Source: Norana najaformis
Taxonomy: Eukaryota > Annelida > Clitellata > Crassiclitellata > Hormogastridae
NCBI GenBank assembly: GCA_964023275.1
Contig: OZ029917.1
Location: forward strand, 23,174,488 to 23,238,487
Direction: 5' to 3'
DNA length: 64,000 nucleotides
In this document: positions 1-13,900 of the stretch, in pieces
Layout of the letters: every line of letters begins with the position of its first letter
Position numbering within the stretch: the first letter of the stretch is position 1
The notes under the pieces: model-generated
The model's input: the letters and a program-made list of their open reading frames with translations, nothing else
Database searches by the model: none
What the model was told of the DNA's origin: nothing
Made by a program: the position numbers and the translations under genes

Positions 1-2
1 AT

Positions 3-473
3 CTGAGAGATAAATTTGGAGCCGTCAAAACTGATGCTAAGCTGAAGGCTGGCATTTTTATTGGGCCAGAAATCTGCGAACTAATACGTGATACTGTATT
101 TAGAACCAAGCTCAACCCACTGGAATTTGCCGCTTGGGATGCATGTACGTTGGTGGTGCAAAACTTCCTTGGGAATCACCGAGCTGAGAACTATGCTGAA
201 CTCGTTAGCAACATGCTAACAGCATATAAGCAACTCGGCTGCCGGATGTCACTAAAAATACATTTCTTACATTCCCATCTGGATTTTTTCCCACCAAACT
301 TGGGTGATGTAAGCGATGAGCATGGAGAGAGATTCCATCAAGACATCTCCACCTTTGAAGCAAGATATCAGGGCCACTGCAATTCCAACATGATGGGCGA
401 TTACTGCTGGTTTCTGCAGCGGGCAACAGCGGCCATTCACAAGCGCAAGAGCAAGTGTCTAAAGCACTTTTGA
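3..473 (+). mobile_element. 3' part of a transposon-associated ORF, open at the window edge
   Basis: The frame is open from base 3 to a TGA at 471-473 and gives about 156 residues with no start codon inside the window, so the N-terminus lies upstream. The C-terminal stretch contains HFLHSHLDFFP, then DEHGERFHQDI, then MMGDYCWFLQR, and a basic tail. From memory, this order (HSHLDFFP, GERFHQDI, YCW, KRKS tail) recurs in multicopy, uncharacterised transposon-associated proteins of arthropods and other invertebrates. I cannot assign a superfamily or an enzymatic step. It stands alone, and no introns or neighbours of the same kind are visible. It could be the end of a live copy, since the visible part has no stops or frameshifts. 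Confidence 0.6.
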
Positions 474-1778
474 ACTCGTATAGAGTTAAGCTAGAGACAA
501 AATTTCGAAATGTATGCTTTCATCTGAGTAACATACATATATTTATATTACATTTTTAAAACATATTTTAATTTCAAGTTATAAAAGAATAACATTTTGT
601 TTCTTGTTATGAATACTCTGAGTTTGCGTAATTACACAGTTATAAGGAAATACAGTACTAGTTCTGTAAAGAGTTTGCATAATTATTAGCATGTATGCTG
701 CATATCTTAAGATCCTGATGTGCTACACAAAATTTGACTTCAGATTTGGAATCAGCAGATTCGATTTAGTGTAGTACACATAACATATGCCTAGTAGCAG
801 GCGAAAATATTTTTCGTGTGATCCAGTGTAATAATAACAATAACATCAACAACAATAACAGCAACAACAATAATAATAATAATCCCAGAACAACGCAGTC
901 CCTAATTTCTGAAATCCTGAGGGATCATAAGTACCTCGGGTAAAATAATAATAATAACAACAACAACAACAACAATAATAATAATATTAATAATAATAAT
1001 AAAACTATTTATAGAGCGCCGTATCACGGCCGGAGCCTAAACGGGCACTGTGCAGGTACCGTTATTCGCTGACTGCAGCCACAAGCGGCGCGTGTCAGCA
1101 TATGCCCTGTAAAAACACTCTTGTCCTGTCTGAACTTCTCCTCCAGAATGTGATCACAATTCTCCAGAGCTGCAACCAGACTCCGTTCCTTCTCGTCTTT
1201 CCACTAACACCATATTAACTCAATGGCCGCCTGCTGCGTGGGCCTACGAGTTATTTCACATTCTGCAGGCTAAATCTTCGCATTATCCTCAGCCACGAAC
1301 CCACTTCTGAATTGTTTACTTTGCATGGGCCTATGTAGGCGTAGGCTAAGCTATGGGCCTGTAAGCCTTAGTACAATACAAAGTCTGCTTATTGCGGCGT
1401 AGACTTTGAAGCATTGAAAGATTTAATGCCTATCTCGCAAGCCACTCGACTGCCTGTCTTTTTCAAACTACTCGATTTCATGTTAGCGAAATCTACGAGC
1501 CTTCATCGATGCACATCAAGCACACAGTTGACCCATCATTCCCATGCACTGCCTGCTGTCTTGTGCAGTGAAACACTCGATCGAATGTGATAATTCAAAG
1601 TCCACTGGAGATTTGAAGCTTATTAACACTGTCGTCGTAGCACAGTTTTTAGCGTGAGATATTGTTCAGCTATGGTCGTCAGGTTGTCTTAATCACATTC
1701 AGATATCCAATGGTTACTTAATCGATATTTAATCGATTAAAAATTTTCAAGGTAGTTCGGCAGATTTAGATTTCCCTC
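474..1778. other. Intergenic stretch with AAT/AAC microsatellites
   Basis: AT-rich DNA with no convincing ORF. Simple (AAT/AAC)n tracts lie at about 828-885 and 945-1003. At about 1005-1085 there is a short sequence of the type TTTATAGAGCGCC, which looks like the 3' border of a decayed retroelement. The start of the ten-exon gene follows at 1779. No clear TATA box was recognised. Confidence 0.5.
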
Positions 1779-4700
1779 ATGATCCGGTTGGTGGCGCCAC
1801 AGTCTTTTTGGAATGAGGATACATGGGAGACTTATCGAGTTCTCTTCCAGTTTACACCGAAAGATACATCGGGAAAGATTATAGACATTAGCTGGTACAC
1901 GAAGTACCTAAGCGATGGTGAGACAGACGTCGATTTGGACGAACTTGTTAGAGAAAATGAAAGAATTGAGGAGCGACTCTTGACAAGAGGTAAAGTACGC
2001 AAGATTCGTCGGAAAAGAAAGTCGTCCAATCAGACGAGAGAATCCCTATCCTCTTCAAAGAAGAAACGAGAAAACCATGTCCTGGTGCACAGTGTAGACT
2101 CTAATACAGTTAACCATTTCCAGAGAGTTCGTTCGAGGTCGACCGAAAGTGCTCCGAAATCGTCAAAGGTAGATTTAAAATAATTTGTAAAAGTTTCAGT
2201 CTTGAACTACGTTAACATTTACTACATCTACACAGTGTATTATCATTCTAATGAATAAAGTCTTTTCTGTTGGTCATCTATGACTGACTGACCGACCGAC
2301 CGACCGACCGACCGACCGACCGACCGTCCGACCGACCGACCGACCGTCCGACCGACCGTCCGACCGACCGTCCGACCGACCGACCGACCGACCGACCGTC
2401 CGACCGACCGACCGACCGTCCGACCGACCGTCCGACCGACCGTCCGACCGACCGTCCGACCGACCGTCCGACCGACCGACCGACCGACCGACAGACAGAC
2501 CGACCGACCGACCGACCGACCGTCCGACCGACCGACCGACCGACCGACCGACCGACCGACCGACCGACCGACCGACCGACCGACCGACAGACAGACCGAC
2601 CGACCGACCGAAGGAATCGTAATCGTAAACTCGAAATTTCTAAAGCGCTACTTACAAACTAAGTGCAGGGCACCAGCTTATTCACATGCGCTGCGTCAAA
2701 TCACTGGGGTTGTCCAAAGATGCCATGTCAAGATCCAAGTTCGGTTGCCAGAAGACCAGAGAGAGAAGGGGAAAAGAAACTGTTAGGGTGGGTTGTGTTT
2801 AAGCTGAGAGAAATTGGAAGGCAGGAACGAATGAACGAAAAAACTGACATCAGAGACCATCGGCCTCCAACGTGGATTCATCAACTGTGCACCAGCCATC
2901 TGTAATAGACTCCCTATTTAAATCACTCACGACAATATCTCGGTAGACATATTCGTAAAGCGGCTTCAGCTCTAACTATATCGCTTTGTTTTTGTTGTCT
3001 GACCGATGTCTCGCCCAACCGATGGACAATTGGACATACAGTATGACGTGTTCACAAAAACATTACTAATTTACTTACTTACTTATGAGCGCAGACTAAT
3101 TTACATCTCACACCTGAAAGTTGGCTGTAATGGCTGATATTGCTGATACTATTTTTGGCAAATTATCGAACAGATGACGTATACATTTGTGTTATCAGGC
3201 GAATAAATTATCGGTATTTAATTTCCAGACTCTCAAAGGTTTCAAAGTCCGACCATTAGGTAAGTTGCATGGACCAAGTAAACAGTGAGTGCACTTAATT
3301 ACTCGTTTCTTTCATATTTTGCATATACATACATACATACATACATTCATACATACATATATACATACATACATACATGCACTTATGCATACATATATAA
3401 ACATAAATACATAATTAGTAACATAGGGTCTACATACGTAGGCCTACGTATGTAGGTACTTATATATATATATGCGTACATACCTACTTACGTACATACA
3501 TTTATGCATACATATATACATTCAGCATAACCAGTTAGATGCTTTGAGACAAACAGTGCTTGCGTGGGGGCAAGGGCATTTCTAAAGGGGAGCCACATTC
3601 TGGCAGTCCACCATGCACAGTCAGGTCTGAGGGGCGCTGGCATATTACCAAGAGGGGCGCGGTTGGCTAATCGCACCCCACGCCTATAGCTAAATCCGCC
3701 ACTGCATACAAACAACCACACGTAGACACATGCATGCTTGCATGCATGTTTAAATGGTAGCTTGCTATCAACTTTACAGCACTTTATTTAGCAGGTTCAT
3801 AATTAAGACAGCGAATTGTAAGGCCCAAACCGCCCACACTGTAAGAATTGATTGAGTACGAACAGAATACGAATAAAATCGCGGAAAAACCACTGGAATT
3901 TAGGTTTCCAGTCATAAGTTCCTCCTCTGCACACTTCTATAAAGATCGCCTCTCTGTATGTTAGTGTTGGATCTTCACACCATCAGTGTACTCCATTATA
4001 GCTGAGTTCATTATAGGGCGCAAGTGACATCTCAAAACACCTCTGCCTTGGGTGATAGTTGAACCCCCAACTTCTAGGTTGACAGTCCAGCACACTCACC
4101 GCTAGACTAGCACGCATCCCTGCCAGATATTAAAGGTGACGGAAATGTGGCTGAGGGACATCTCTGCTGAAGTACAAAAACGAACATAACAAATCACCAA
4201 TGGAACCTTATTAATCTCCGAAATTTGCTGCTAATTTATCGGCCCTGGAGAGATGGTTGGCTGAGTTGGCCCAGATGACCTGGTATTCCATGGAGAATGA
4301 ATTATAATCCACGTACAACACGCGCTCGACGTTTCCTAACTTCACTGTGATTAGCCATCACGTAATTTTAACTGGCGAGTAATACATAAATACCTAATCC
4401 CCATGCATTCGCATATGTGTAAAGTTCAAATGAAATGGCAACCTCCTTCGTAAGCGGTAGCTTATGTATGCGAACAAGTAATTCGACATGCATAAGAATG
4501 TGCTTGTGCGCACATTTTTTAAACATCACGTAATCAGAATCAAAGTTGTTTTGCCAAAATATCGGTTCCTATTCAAACAAGTTTAGATCAATAATGCTGG
4601 GTCACATCCAGTAGCCTACGAGGTCAATGTGCAGATAAAGTCAGCAAGGGACCTAAATTCAGGCGATATGATGAAATCGATCTTCTGGTTTTTTGGAAGG

Positions 4701-7700
4701 ATAAAGGGGAGGATTATAAGGAATATATGTATATGATATTATATAAGATTATATATGCCGGAATATACATGAATTAGTATATAGTAATATATAATATATA
4801 TAATGGGAGGCTTTATGTGAAAATCTCACTCATTACTTTGGAACCAAACGCTCCAGGTTGCAAGGCAATGAAGATTTCAGATACGGTGATTGAGCAGCAC
4901 GTCGGGATGACTTCAAGCAGATATTTGCAGAGAGGGCGCAGAATAAAGAACAACATCTGAAAGCTGAGGCAGAGATCTTTATAATCGTGGCGCCTTGATT
5001 ACTTAGACACACATCCAAATGATTAAACCTGTATAGTCTATAATTCTAAACCTACTGATAATACATTTATGCATAGTTTAATGAAAATTATTGTGTTGAT
5101 ATCTGTTTGCCTGAGCTTAATTTGATTAACATATTTTAATGTGAGTATTGGTCTGTAAACATTTGCAGGAGACCTTTGTGAAGAGGAACCTCCAAAGTTA
5201 GTCAAGGTAGGACCATGTCAAATGTTTTCCGAAAGAGTTTGACTCATGCACTAATGTTCGATTACTTGACCTTTGCTCCTCACCGAGAGTCAAATGCAGG
5301 TGCGTCTCACGAGCCAGCCAGATGCAACATTCTTAGCATATCCGTCGATGCTTACTCATTGCTATTCTGTTATGATTTATTTAAATGGTGTAAATGTTAA
5401 ATGCACCTCAGCAATAATCGAAATGGCATTTTCAATTTTAAGTTATATTGTATTCTGTTAGAGATTGTATTGTAGGTCTACTGCAGTCCATTATATATTG
5501 TACTGTATTGTTACTTTTTATCGATTCATATCGTATAGTATTGTATTGTATCGCATCGTACCTTTATGTCCTGCGCTTATACCTTACTGTGATGTATTGC
5601 CGGTATATCGTATAAACAGGATCTTGATATTGGTCTATGCGTTTTTCTGGTCTCATTCAGTTTCTTTGTTGCTTGTAGTGTTTCCAATTGACAGTCACTA
5701 TATTATACGTCTGCCTGTCACTTAGCCTGCTTGTCTGTCATATGCCTGTCAGTTAGCCTGCTTTTCTGTCTATCTGCCTGTCAGTTAGTCTGCTTGTCTG
5801 TCTATCTGCCTGTCAGTTAGTCTGCTTGTCAGTCTATCTGTATACATGTCTCACTGTAATAATGAGCAGCAGAAGTATTTATTAGTCATTTGATGAGACT
5901 GAGTGTTCTAATATTAGCCTACGTTAGACAGAGTAAACAATTTTAGTTTATAGGCTTAGACTGCTGTCCAACGTATATTGCCTAAAGCACTTTAGTTAGT
6001 TAGTTAGTTAGCTAGTTAGTTAGTTAGTTACCTAGCCATTTGATGTGGCGCCTTTTAGGTACCTCACAAAAAGGGCTGCCTAGGCTGATCTAAATGGTGG
6101 TAATGTTCATTAAGAACAGAAAGTACGTCAGCGAGCGAAACAATGCCTAGATAACTAGAAGAGTCGCCAGTGACTGGCTCACGAGCACACTTTAAGCCCA
6201 ACCAACGGATTCCGATCCCAATTTGACAGATGAAACGATGTTCAGAGTTCTGGACCAAGTTGCTTCGATGATTTAGAGCGACGACGGGCAGTAGGGTCCA
6301 CGGTACACGATATCACCGATGCCCAGCAGAACCTCATTGCGGTAGATGTTGCAGCGTCCGGATTTCCTTCGAACCCACGGTCTGAGTCGAACAGGTATTC
6401 GTCGCCTTACAGTCGGTAGGACAAAGGGCCACCTGTGATTGACAGTCGAGGTTACTCTATAGACCCTCGTCGCTTCTCCTCCGCCCAGACCATTACCCGA
6501 CTGAAGGCGTCCTTAAGCTCGTAGATTTGAGGCTCCGCCGTACACAAGAAAATATATCCATCCTCATAGAGTCACGTACTCTAAGATGATATACAATACA
6601 ATACAATACAATACAATACAATACAACATATATTTATAACGCGCCTTAATAAAGCAATGTCTTACTCAAAGGACGCGTTACAACATAATAATTAGTTATA
6701 GTACTGACAGAATAAATGATTCTTAAGTTTTAATTTAAAATTATCTATTGAAGAGCATCTTCGAATAGATATGCGTAGAACTGTTCAAAATCTGCAGCAG
6801 AAAAAAAGTTTTATTCCAGCAGGCGAACTTAGCAACCTCAAACGTCCAAACCTGTCATAATCGTAATCGTAATCAAAAACTTATAAAGCGCCACTTCAAG
6901 ATAAAACTCATCAGAAGCGCTCCCGGCCCAATTTCCCATTACTAATGGGGAATAACACGGTCTTCAAACGCTTGCGGAAAAGAGAGGGAGGAAGAGAGAG
7001 GAATTCCCTCCTAAGGTCATCAGGCAGGCTGTTCCATGAGGCAGGGCCAACAACGGCGAAGCTGCGGCGTTGTGCAGTAGTAGTGCGAGCCATAGGAACT
7101 ACCAGGTCTCCCTGGACTGATGATCGCAGCAGTCGGCTGCCAGGGACAGAAGAAACAGGGACACAGAGTTCCCTTAGATAAATAGGTGCACTGCCCAAAA
7201 GGCAGCTGAGCACAAGGGCCAGAATTTTAAACTGGATGCGTTCTCGGATTGGAAGCCAGTGGAGTTTTTCCAGCATGAATAAGGAGATACGGCCAAACTT
7301 TGGAATGCCGCCAATCAAGCGACCTGCAGCATTTAGGACAGACTGAAGTTGGGAGAGGGAAGAGGATTTCAATTTCAAAGTCATCAGGTACTGTGCGACA
7401 TTCGGATTCTGCATTAAGACGAAAAATAGTCTCACAAAAGGTGATTCAAGAACCGACTTGGCTTCTAACATGCCCAAATTTTGATAAATATTAGCCCATG
7501 ACTAGTGGAACAATTTTTTTAATTGCAACAAATATGTTTGAAAAGAATACAAACAGTACCTAACATTTGTCGTCGCTGTATACTTTATTGTTAATTATTG
7601 TTAATTATTGTTAATTATTGTTAATTATTGTTAATTATTGTTAATTATTGTTAATTATTGTTTATTGTTAATTACTGTTTGTTTAGTATCGTTTACGACC

Positions 7701-7863
7701 GATATCTCTACGTCATGGTAACGTCAGCGGAGCAATTTCAAAGTCATCAGATACTGTGCGACATTCGGATTTCGAAGAGGTGGGTTCTTAAAAATTCATC
7801 GCTTAAATTAACTTTTAAAACATGTACTCTTACTTTAAGACTAATTATTAATTCTTGGATATA

Positions 7864-7902
<39 letters not shown>

Positions 7903-10900
7903 CTTATTAAATATAATTATGCATAAGGCGAACTTAGCAACAGCAAACGTAAAAACCTGTCAGAAATTATCTAGCAAATTCTGCATTAAGGGCAAGAAGG
8001 CCATGGCCGCCCACTCGAAAACCACGGAACCACAGGTGATTTGGCCCATATTTAACCCTCTGGATTTAAATGTAGTGTGCCTAATTTCAGACTCGCATAA
8101 AAACATTAACGACCTGCTGAAAAAGAGAGTAGTTTGGTCTAATGAATTGGCAGAAGTCTGGAAAGTCATTAACTCAAACCTGAGAAGTCAATTTTTTCAT
8201 TACAATTGGTGAAGCCGTTGAAAATCCCCCCTAGACAGAAACGCAAGAGACATTGTGAGCTAATGTTTAGGCACAATTTGTCACCATTACGAGAATTGGA
8301 GATCCACTTTTGGTTTTCTTTGTAATGCTTAAACTCTTATGAATCAGCTGGACCTGAAAATCGTGAATAGCGCAAATTGAATGTATCATGACACTATCGG
8401 TTAGAGCGCTCAGCTTGTAATGCGGGGATTATGGATTCGAGCCTCCAATTAAAGGTTATCGTGAATGGACCCTGAGTAAGTCCTTAACTGGCAATTGCTC
8501 AGCGCCATCGGTTGGTGCTCAGTCATTAGTCCATAAACTTCGGTAAGGTTCTCAAAGGCTTTGCAGTTATCAAGGCTAGAAAAGTTTTATTTTGAGTTTT
8601 TTTGGTAAATGTCATCGATTAATGTTCAACAAATGACGTTTCTCTAAACTGCTGTTCTACTACGTTACTAGTATTTCTAGGGGACGGGGTGGGGCAATTG
8701 CCATCACTCATCCGGGCGCCAAAATAATTGGTTACGCCACTGCATGGAATACGCTAGCTATTCACGTTCGAAACTTGCCAAATTTGCAATTTTTTGTTTC
8801 TTAATGCTTATAAGCGACTATAATTTGTAACATTGTACATATGATTTTTTCTTTTAATTTCCAGCATAATTACTTGATTAGTTGTTATTGAAAGTGATCC
8901 GTTCTACTGTAAGTTTCGTTGACTTTAAGTATTGCTTTTGTTGTGATTCTTGTTTAATCGCCATCTCGAATAGGCAGTAAATTTGGTCAATTCCGAGATC
9001 AGGATATCACGATGATATTGTGCCTATTTGATAATTATAATAGTTCATGGCGCCTTCGTATCTTTAAGACGAGGAGCGGCAAACATTAGTTTACAATTAA
9101 AATTGCGACTCTGTGTCAGTGTAGGATTCTGCAGTTCGGTACAGCACAGAACATTTCAGAGAAGACGCAGATCAGGAGTGGCATCGTCATGACTCTACCG
9201 AGACAGAAGACGAACCACTCAAGTCACCCGTCGTTTCAGATCTTGTCTCAAAGGTAGTAGCCGATTCAATAAGCCTAGGTTCCATCGGGTTCAGGCTGCC
9301 ACTCTATAAGCCTAGGTGCCATCGGGTTCAGGCTGCCACTCTGGTTTATCTGTCATTAGTCGACACTGTAGGCTATATGTATAAACTGTGCTGGCTTCCT
9401 GCTGTTTTATTTTGTAATCGGTTTTTACATAATATTACACAAATCTCTTCCAGAACCACTATACAGCGTTTTACGCAGTAGACAGGAAAACACTTAGCAC
9501 GACAACGTTTGACACAAAATATCGGTTAAAACGAAAAGGATTTTTGATCTGTTCCAGCATCAATGGTTTAAATGCAAATTTGTTCCTTTATCACGAAACT
9601 AATACACGAAAACATCGCTTAACACGAAAACATTTGTCTGATGGGTAGGAGTGATACATTTGCCTTTTCTTGGCAATTGAAAACTTTTCTCTTTCACCGG
9701 GCTAGGCTGAGATCTTCTGAATAGCTTTTTGAAGGGGCTATATATAAATAGATGATTCAGTTGGATGAATCACCTCATCGAAGGAGTTCTTGGCTTTTAA
9801 CAGTGGTTTGGCTCAATGCTTGTTTCAAGTGTCCAGTAACACAGTCTATAACGCCTCTTCTCTAGTCTGCTGTCTTTTGTTCTAACTGAGCGACAGTCCG
9901 AAGTCTCAGCGGCTAATAGCTATTCAGTAATTATAAATAGAAATAAATGGGCTTGTCCTGCTGGTGTGGGTTGAGATATTCAACCAAGTGCTGTGACGTT
10001 TTAACCCATATTATTTATGACCTCGCCAGCTCTCAGCATCGATGGGAAACTTGGAAATACTTTAATATGGAGCATAATATAATATGTAGCATTATACGCA
10101 CTAATATTAGGCTACTTAGATTGCGGTAGATATTTGCCGCACGTTTTCGTCTTAACAGTTTTCTTCAATTCCAGTATTAAGTGTAGTAAATGCGATCGGT
10201 CAGATGAATTATGTAACACGGGGTCGCAGTGGCGGATTCAGGATTGCTTGCTTGGGGGAACAAGGGAATTTTCAGAGGGGCGCCACGTTCCATGCATGGG
10301 TGTGGTCAGAAGGGCGCCGGCATATAACCAAGAGGGGTGGAGGGCCGAACCACTACCTAAAGTCGAAACGTAATAACTGTCCGCGGTGACCGTTTTCCTC
10401 TTGTCTGTTGGCAGTTTGAGAGCGTTCGTCGGCGGAAGGCCTTTTCCTATGGCAAGACGAAAACTTACGACCCCCTCTCAAGGGCGGAGAAGAAAGCGAG
10501 CAGGAACAAAGAAGAGGTCCAGCATAGGACCATCCGCATCATATCACGCAACAGTCTACCTCTGGATCAGACTGATTCAAGAATCACTGGCTCTTCAAAT
10601 CAAAGTCCCACTGGACTGCCCGAACTTTACAAGGTCAGGCGCTCAAGGCCACACAAATGCTCGTAAAAAGGCAGACATATCATCAGTATTGTTTCATCAT
10701 ATATATATACATACAGTACTTACCGATATATATGTCGATGCTCATTTCATGCCTCTTATGCTTTTAGGTATATATAACATATATGACAATCCATGATGTT
10801 ACGCACCTACGTATGTGTGTATGTATTCATCTAAACATTTATATAGGGCCTTTATGACGCTTTCATAGGCGTTGAAGCATGGTCATTTGAAAGATCTGAA

Positions 10901-13900
10901 GAGCTGCGCCTTAAATTAAGATATTGTCGAAAATGATAAGACAGTAGACAAGAATAAACAAATGCTTATGCTTCGTTACATGTGCTTATTTTCATAAGTG
11001 TGTATTTTGTTTAACAGTGTTAACATATGTTAATTTTTATGACTATTGTTTAAAATTAAATACAAACAGGCTAAAGAAAACCTAGATAATTGAAAATAAA
11101 CAGAAATAACCAATGATTAACTGAAGCTGAGACAACTAGACAAGATTAAACATAAATAAACAAGAATACTGAGAATTAAACCGAATAAACGCGATTAAGT
11201 AATGCGTGCATCACAGGCATATTGTTCGAATCTAACGCAGGCAGTAGACGCACGTTCGACATACACTATTACTGCGACTTGAATTGATGCCTTGTGTATT
11301 AGACACCGGCGCCATAGAAGTTTCAAATTAATATTAATTAGTAATCTTCACGTGCTGTGAACAGGCCATTTCCAGATCTAAGATCACACCTTCTGTTTGT
11401 TGTGTATGTTATGTCATGAGGCGCTACGTCCTTTAACCTTTATTGGGTTATGCTAGCTGTAAGCCTACTTAAGCGAAAAAGACCAACCCCGCCTTAGTTA
11501 CCTAGCATATATGACTATTTATCTATGAATCAAAATCTGTCTTATAGTTCTCAAGATAGGCGTGTTAGATAGCACCTTTAGTAAACCTCTCAAAAGCGTG
11601 AAATGACATCGACAGCCTACATGGCAAACTAATCGGTCTAATAAGTGCAACTTAAGGCAGGCCGAAACTGTACGGTAGGCGTTTATTACGGACTAAGTCT
11701 AAATTAAGCCTAAACGACCCACTCCTAGCTGAGGATTAAACGATAACACAATGTATATATATATATATGCACGTTTGAATGCAGACTCCACAACGAACTT
11801 CTGACGCCTCGACGACTACCGTTTCTCTGTTGCGAATGAAGAGCGAGAGTCACAGCCGGGTGTATCCAGCAAATCTAAGCGGCCTCAATACACCAGGTAA
11901 CTTAGCATAACTTCGCAATTCACTCCACTACTACTGGCACATCTACTGGTTCCAAAATACTCGTAATCGTAATCGTAATTCCGAGATTTCTAAAGCGCCC
12001 AACGAAAGCCGCGCCGCGGGGACCAGCTTATTCACAGGCGCTCAGTCAAAACAAAATCGATAGGCAAAAGGGTTCGGTTCCAGGTCAGGATCCAAAAGTC
12101 AGACGGAGCGTGGTGGTGTTTGGGGTTGAAGAGGAGAGAGAGATAAAAGGAAGAAGGGGTGTCAGAGTACGATCAGGATACTCCTATCCAAAGCGAAGAA
12201 CTTACTTCCCTGTGAAGTTAGAAGGCCTTCATGTAGTCGGAAGTGTCGTCGGGAAAATCCTGGAATCACAGCTCTGTGTGCCAGCATTCGTCTCTGATTC
12301 CAGCCGTGCCAGTGACAGGTAGACTTACGAACTTAACTAAGGGGCCCTTATTCCACTTTAAGACATGTGCTATGTGACTTTTCTTTACCTTTTAAGTGAC
12401 ACAGTAATCAATTTGTTGAGAGCTCAGATCCTTTCTGTTAACGCAGTGCTTTTGATCCTCGAGTAAGATGGTCGCTAAGAAGAGGCATCTTGAAGAACCG
12501 GAAGAACAGCCCCTTAAATTAACCTCGAGAGGCAGCCATGGATATTAAGTGTTAGATACTTCAATTTTCTTAGCCTCGGCATATAAGACCCAGTCCTTTC
12601 CTTCGCGGCCTGATCTTCTCACCGATAGTGTACGGTTAGTGTACTCGTTTTCTAGATGAGTTCGCTAGAGGGCAAGCGGAGCACAAAATTCGATAGTTCT
12701 AAACCTAACCTGCGACCTCTCGGTTGGCAGTCCAGCACACTAATCACTAGACTATCACACACCGCTGATCAAGTCCTTAGTGCACAGCTGCAGAGGGTCA
12801 TCGATTCATGCTTGTCAGTAGACATTCATACAATAAACAAAAGTCATTTTTATTCGAAATCGTGCCATAGCAACTTGGAAATCTCGTTTTATCGATGCCT
12901 CAACATTTCTTACTCTGTAGATCAGTTCTTGCGATCTTCCTCGGAGTCTAATCGTCTGAGGAAAGGTTATTCGGTTGATTCTGGCGCCCAAACTCAGAAG
13001 CCATTCCATCATCCCATGACCTTTACCAACGGTCAAAGGTCGTCTGGTGCTTCTAAAGCAACTGAGTTTCCCGGAGCCTCGCAGAACCACGCCTCTGTCA
13101 TCTCTAAAATGCCACTAATTAATGTGGATGGGGCCAACATGGAAAGATCGTCTGGTGCTTCTAGGGCAACCGAGTCCTACCACAGGTGGGTCTTTTACAC
13201 TGATCCACATCGTCAATCTATGCATCTTGCATGTCTACCTGTTTCTCAATACCTATTTATTCCAGATCCTTTCCTGCTTATTTAGTACATGTGGCGGTCG
13301 GCCTACTATGTAGGAGGTTTAACTGGCACATTATATCTAGATGCACTGGTGTAGTGGAGTCTCTGAAGCCCAACCAATACATACAAGTCATTCTGTTTAC
13401 TGTAACAACCTTATTAGGTTTAAACCTCATTTTGTGCCTTCACTGACGACTTGTACTTGATCATCTGGTGTCTTGCTATATGCAACGCCTCTGCCAGCGT
13501 TGCACTGGAGAAACGTTAGATGTAGGAAAAAGAGCCAAAGGAAATGATACTTTTCTCGAATCGTAGGGTAACTAAAGGCAACTAAATTAGCTTAGACTCT
13601 CAATTATTTTATAAGTTCAGCATAATTACGCATTCAGAGTGGAAGTCAACCTATTTGCCTGAACCGGAAATGCTAAGATTTCAGGCTCCATTTTGCAGAC
13701 AATTTGCCAAATCACCATAACATCGATTTTATTAGCTTCGCATTTTTATCTTATTGTGTCTCTTTTCTTTCAGCAATTCATCTCGATCAGATTTTGACAA
13801 GAGTCCAGGTGACGAAGATGATGAAAATGATAATAACGAAGACGATGATATCGATGATGATGACGATAATGATGAGAATGGCGACGACTAGAACGACGAC

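Noticed and set aside
2284-2612. Possible CRISPR-like array
   Set aside because: Simple tetranucleotide repeat without spacers, in an animal genome.
7658-8212. 184-codon plus-strand ORF
   Set aside because: Runs through a minisatellite and a (TA)n tract; the last third looks protein-like but no family or splice support was found.
8397-8470. Possible tRNA gene
   Set aside because: A- and B-box-like motifs are present but the acceptor and anticodon stems do not pair convincingly; the downstream body repeats at 63 kb, so it is a SINE.
8864-8908. Segment with strong acceptor and donor (tttaatttccag, ACT|gtaagt)
   Set aside because: All three frames contain stops, so it cannot be a coding exon of the ten-exon gene; possibly an alternative or poison exon.
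10386-10796. 136-codon plus-strand ORF
   Set aside because: Wrong frame of exon 5; the frame beginning FESVRRRKAFSYGK between 10415 and 10633 has better splice borders and phase.
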